A stretch of DNA of 64,000 bases, from NCBI RefSeq assembly GCF_001888185.1, contig NZ_CP016364.1, positions 1,364,001 through 1,428,000 on the forward strand. The letters run 5' to 3'. Shown here one piece after another: positions 61,901 through 64,000 of the stretch. The DNA is from Phaeobacter porticola. Lineage in GTDB: Bacteria > Pseudomonadota > Alphaproteobacteria > Rhodobacterales > Rhodobacteraceae. The notes under the pieces are model-generated. The model saw only the letters and a list, made by a program, of their open reading frames with translations, was not told where the DNA came from and searched no databases. How positions within the stretch are numbered: position 1 is the stretch's first letter; the number at the start of each line of letters is the position of its first letter. The position numbers and the translations under genes were made by a program.

Positions 61901-63646
61901 TCAGCGCCTGTCCAGCAACAACAGCTGGAGCGCGGCGCGTCGGGCAGTGTCTTCCAGGCCAACGGCACGGAAGGTCGTCAGCGCATCCGTAAGATCGCCA
62001 AGATTGCCATCGGCTCCCCGTGCAAAGAGATCCATTGCGCGCAGGATCGACTCACCCAATTGGCCGTTGTCCAAAAGCCGTTGCAGTTTGTGTGGTGCAG
62101 CACTCTCGGGACCAAAGGCGGCGGCGATGGCCTGTTCCACCCCGGTGTGGGCCAGATCAGCCGTAGGGATCCCCTGTGCCACGGCCGCGAGAAAGGCATG
62201 TTTGCCACGGGTTTGTGGCTGACTGTGAGAGGCGGTTTCATAGGTGGGGGCCAGGAGGCGGATGCGCCAGGCCAGTTCTTCGGCACTGCCGTCAAGGGGA
62301 ATCCGCGCCAGCGAATCTGCAAAGAGATCGGCAAAAGCGGTTTCGATCTGCGCCGCCTTCATGGCGCGCCAGACTTTGGGCAGGGTTTTGCTCACAGCCT
62401 CGCTGCTGCCGGTTTCAAGCGCGGTTTCAAAGCGTTGCAGCGCTGCAACCCGGTCCCAGATCCCGCCCGAGGCGGCAGGCGAGCGGGCGCTATAGAGCCC
62501 TAGCAGGTGATTGGGATTTAACGCGCCAATGCGGGCCAGCCGTTCGGCGGCTTCCAGTTGGGCCTTCCAACCGGCCACATCGCGCAGATCCGCCGCGGCA
62601 AAAGCGCGTGGCAGATTGGCAGTGGGCCGACGCTCTCCGATGGTCTCATACAGGCGGAAGGTCAGCGGATCGGGCGATTTCGGCGCGCGCAGCGGGGCGG
62701 CATCTTCAAAGATATCTGGGTTGAGGAAACGGTCGAGCAGATCAAGCTGGCGGTTGTCCACCAGCTCCAGTGCATGGGCGGCCTCTAGCAGCAGCGCGGC
62801 GGTGGGCCAGTCCCCCAGCCGGGCGGCGCAGAAGATGCGGGCGGCATAATCCGGGGCCAGATGTGGCTTGACTTGCAGGGTGATGCAGGCCTTCTGCTCA
62901 TCTCCGGTCAGTAATGTGGCATCGAACCAGCGTTTGAAACGCGCCTTGGTGCGATCTGGGTCGGCCTGTTCGGCCAGCGCCTGCGTGGGATCGGGTGCGC
63001 CGAGATCCATCAACCGGTCCAGCCGCGCCAGCAGCAGGGTCTCGCCGCCCTCAACCGGAGGACGGGTTTCCGACAGCAGCAGCGTGAACATCAACGATTG
63101 CATCGCGGGTGATTTCTGCACGTGGACACTGGCCAGCAGGGCGGCAACCTCATCCGCGTTGCTGCCGCGCCAGAGATCGACGGGCAGACCGGTTGAGGCA
63201 GGTTTTACCAACCCGATGGGTGTCACCAGGCTGGCCAACGGGGTGACGGTTATCTCTGGGCGGCGGGCGGTGTCGGCAACGGGCGGCTCCAGCAGAACAG
63301 TTCCCGGCAACCCTGCGTCGGGCGCAGGTGTCGCCAGCCAGTCGATTGCCGCCAGCGGATCCTGCGGTGTGGGTGCCTTGGTCGGGGTCGTTTTTGGGGC
63401 GGCTTTGGATGTCGTCTGGAGGGGCTGCACAGCTGCGGGTGCGGCGGGTGATTGCGCCGGGGCCGGAGCGGGGCCTGCAAGTGTGAAACCCGCGCAAAGC
63501 CCAAGACACAACGTCAGGTTCAGCCCACGGCGGCTTGGGCTGAACCGTGATTGCCCAGCCGGTTGGTCAGGCCCCACGCCGATGGCGCGGGATCTGAAAG
63601 ACAATACGGCAGCAGATGACTCGCTGCGTTGTGGTCTAGTCGGCAT
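61901..63646 (-). CDS. Exported helical protein of unknown function
   Basis: 581 residues. After an Arg-rich start, a hydrophobic segment (LTLCLGLCAGFTLAGPAPAPA) acts as signal peptide or anchor. A Pro/Ala/Thr-rich linker follows (about 65-105), then a long, mainly helical, Ala/Leu-rich region that looks like alpha-solenoid repeats (LLEAAHALELVDNRQLDLLDRF, AAERLARIGALNPNHLLGLY). I do not recognise a named domain. Conserved placement near xerD/aroK suggests a housekeeping or envelope role. Start ATG 63646 overlaps the small membrane gene by 11 bases. Confidence 0.72.
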   Translation of the reverse strand: MPTRPQRSESSAAVLSFRSRAIGVGPDQPAGQSRFSPSRRGLNLTLCLGLCAGFTLAGPAPAPAQSPAAPAAVQPLQTTSKAAPKTTPTKAPTPQDPLAAIDWLATPAPDAGLPGTVLLEPPVADTARRPEITVTPLASLVTPIGLVKPASTGLPVDLWRGSNADEVAALLASVHVQKSPAMQSLMFTLLLSETRPPVEGGETLLLARLDRLMDLGAPDPTQALAEQADPDRTKARFKRWFDATLLTGDEQKACITLQVKPHLAPDYAARIFCAARLGDWPTAALLLEAAHALELVDNRQLDLLDRFLNPDIFEDAAPLRAPKSPDPLTFRLYETIGERRPTANLPRAFAAADLRDVAGWKAQLEAAERLARIGALNPNHLLGLYSARSPAASGGIWDRVAALQRFETALETGSSEAVSKTLPKVWRAMKAAQIETAFADLFADSLARIPLDGSAEELAWRIRLLAPTYETASHSQPQTRGKHAFLAAVAQGIPTADLAHTGVEQAIAAAFGPESAAPHKLQRLLDNGQLGESILRAMDLFARGADGNLGDLTDALTTFRAVGLEDTARRAALQLLLLDRR

Positions 63647-63785
63647 TCAATACCACCGGTTTGCGGACCTCTGCGGTGGGGGCATCAAAATCAGCCCCAA
63701 ACCACGGTCCGACATAGGCATAGATCACCAATCCGATCGCTGCCAGAATAACAATATAAAGTAGATATTTGATCAATCGCCCCAT
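63636..63785 (-). CDS. Small single-pass membrane protein
   Basis: 49 residues from ATG 63785: MGRLIKYLLYIVILAAIG and VIYAYVGPWFGADF, one membrane helix, then a short polar tail. A longer reading to 63884 is unlikely. It is coupled to the downstream helical protein and divergent from aroK. Function unknown. Confidence 0.72.
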   Translation of the reverse strand: MGRLIKYLLYIVILAAIGLVIYAYVGPWFGADFDAPTAEVRKPVVLNAD

Positions 63786-63866
63786 GGGTGTCCCGCTGAC
63801 TGCTTCTTTGGCTTTTGTGCAAGTTATATATGGCCTTTTTAGCAATATCACGTCATTCACTGAAGA

Positions 63867-64000
63867 ATGAGCGAAAAAGAGCAAACACTCAGTGGCGCGG
63901 GTGACCGCCGGGTGCCCGGAGCGCTGAAAAAAACCATCGTGATGGTGGGGATGATGGGGGCGGGGAAGACCGCCGTGGGGCGGGCCCTGGCGGCGCGTCT
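63867..64000 (+). CDS. aroK: Shikimate kinase, 5' part (continues beyond window)
   Basis: 45 codons from ATG 63867. After a short variable N-terminus, VMVGMMGAGKTAVGRALAARL gives the P-loop (GxxxxGKT/S) and the type of sequence seen in AroK, which phosphorylates shikimate in aromatic amino-acid synthesis. Position opposite xerD is the usual one in the Rhodobacteraceae. The rest is beyond the edge. Confidence 0.87.
   Translation, partial: MSEKEQTLSGAGDRRVPGALKKTIVMVGMMGAGKTAVGRALAAR

Noticed and set aside
1-64000. CRISPR arrays, insertion sequences and prophage genes
   Set aside because: No regularly spaced repeats, transposase motifs or phage structural genes were seen on either strand.

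Overview
This 64 kb window looks like a chromosomal segment of a Roseobacter-group Rhodobacteraceae (Alphaproteobacteria; the Phaeobacter/Ruegeria/Leisingera type). The evidence is gene content and order: fumC with DUF4169 and a ribbon-helix-helix gene next to sspB, trgA-trgB-cysK, a CNNM/HlyC gene and xerD beside aroK, a stand-alone Hint protein, GntR-acuI-BCCT, and a circularly permuted two-piece tmRNA. Codon use is GC-rich throughout. I saw no insertion sequence, integrase of mobile type, prophage or CRISPR array. The species cannot be named from sequence reading alone.

Layout. 1-6.8 kb: end of a cytochrome P450 gene, a small lipoprotein-like ORF with a damaged start, RHH-DUF4169-fumC, a secreted protein, sspB, a chromate-transporter-like permease and a SnoaL-like protein. 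7.2-11.4 kb: a MacAB-like export operon (periplasmic adaptor, ATPase, two FtsX-type permeases) closed by a clear terminator. 12.1-33.3 kb: one uninterrupted co-directional run of 20 overlapping or tightly spaced genes, an unusual biosynthetic cluster. 33.4-36.1 kb: a secreted protein, a membrane-anchored AraC-type regulator and tmRNA (minus strand). 36.1-40.1 kb: GntR regulator, acuI and a BCCT transporter, suggestive of DMSP/acrylate metabolism. 40.2-50.6 kb: VOC protein, class V aminotransferase, photolyase, cyclopropane fatty acid synthase, trgA, trgB, cysK, a large MscS channel and an AlaX editing protein, then tRNA-Ser(GGA). 50.9-54.8 kb: xylR-like LacI regulator with two operators, xylA, xylB. 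55.3-64 kb: Hint protein, MobA-like transferase, an FAD/GcvT demethylating dehydrogenase, CNNM protein, xerD, a periplasmic helical protein, a tiny membrane protein and the start of aroK.

The most interesting region is the 12.1-33.3 kb cluster. It has no modular NRPS or PKS. Instead it has five discrete KASIII-fold proteins (three with Cys and His, two that lost the catalytic residues), three free carrier proteins, an acyl/aryl-AMP ligase, two DltA-like amino-acid adenylating enzymes, a phosphopantetheinyl transferase, a fused PLP decarboxylase/acyl-CoA dehydrogenase, a second full acyl-CoA dehydrogenase, a short dehydrogenase-like helical protein, an FAD monooxygenase, an LLM-type flavin monooxygenase, an alpha/beta hydrolase, a MATE exporter, and a P450-fold protein in which the heme-ligating Cys is Arg. 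The inferred logic is amino acids loaded on carrier proteins, decarboxylated and desaturated while tethered, joined by KASIII-like enzymes and oxidised. The closest logic I know is the acyl-carrier chemistry of butirosin (BtrI/J/K/O) and of macrolactam beta-amino-acid starters, but the gene set here matches no pathway I can name.
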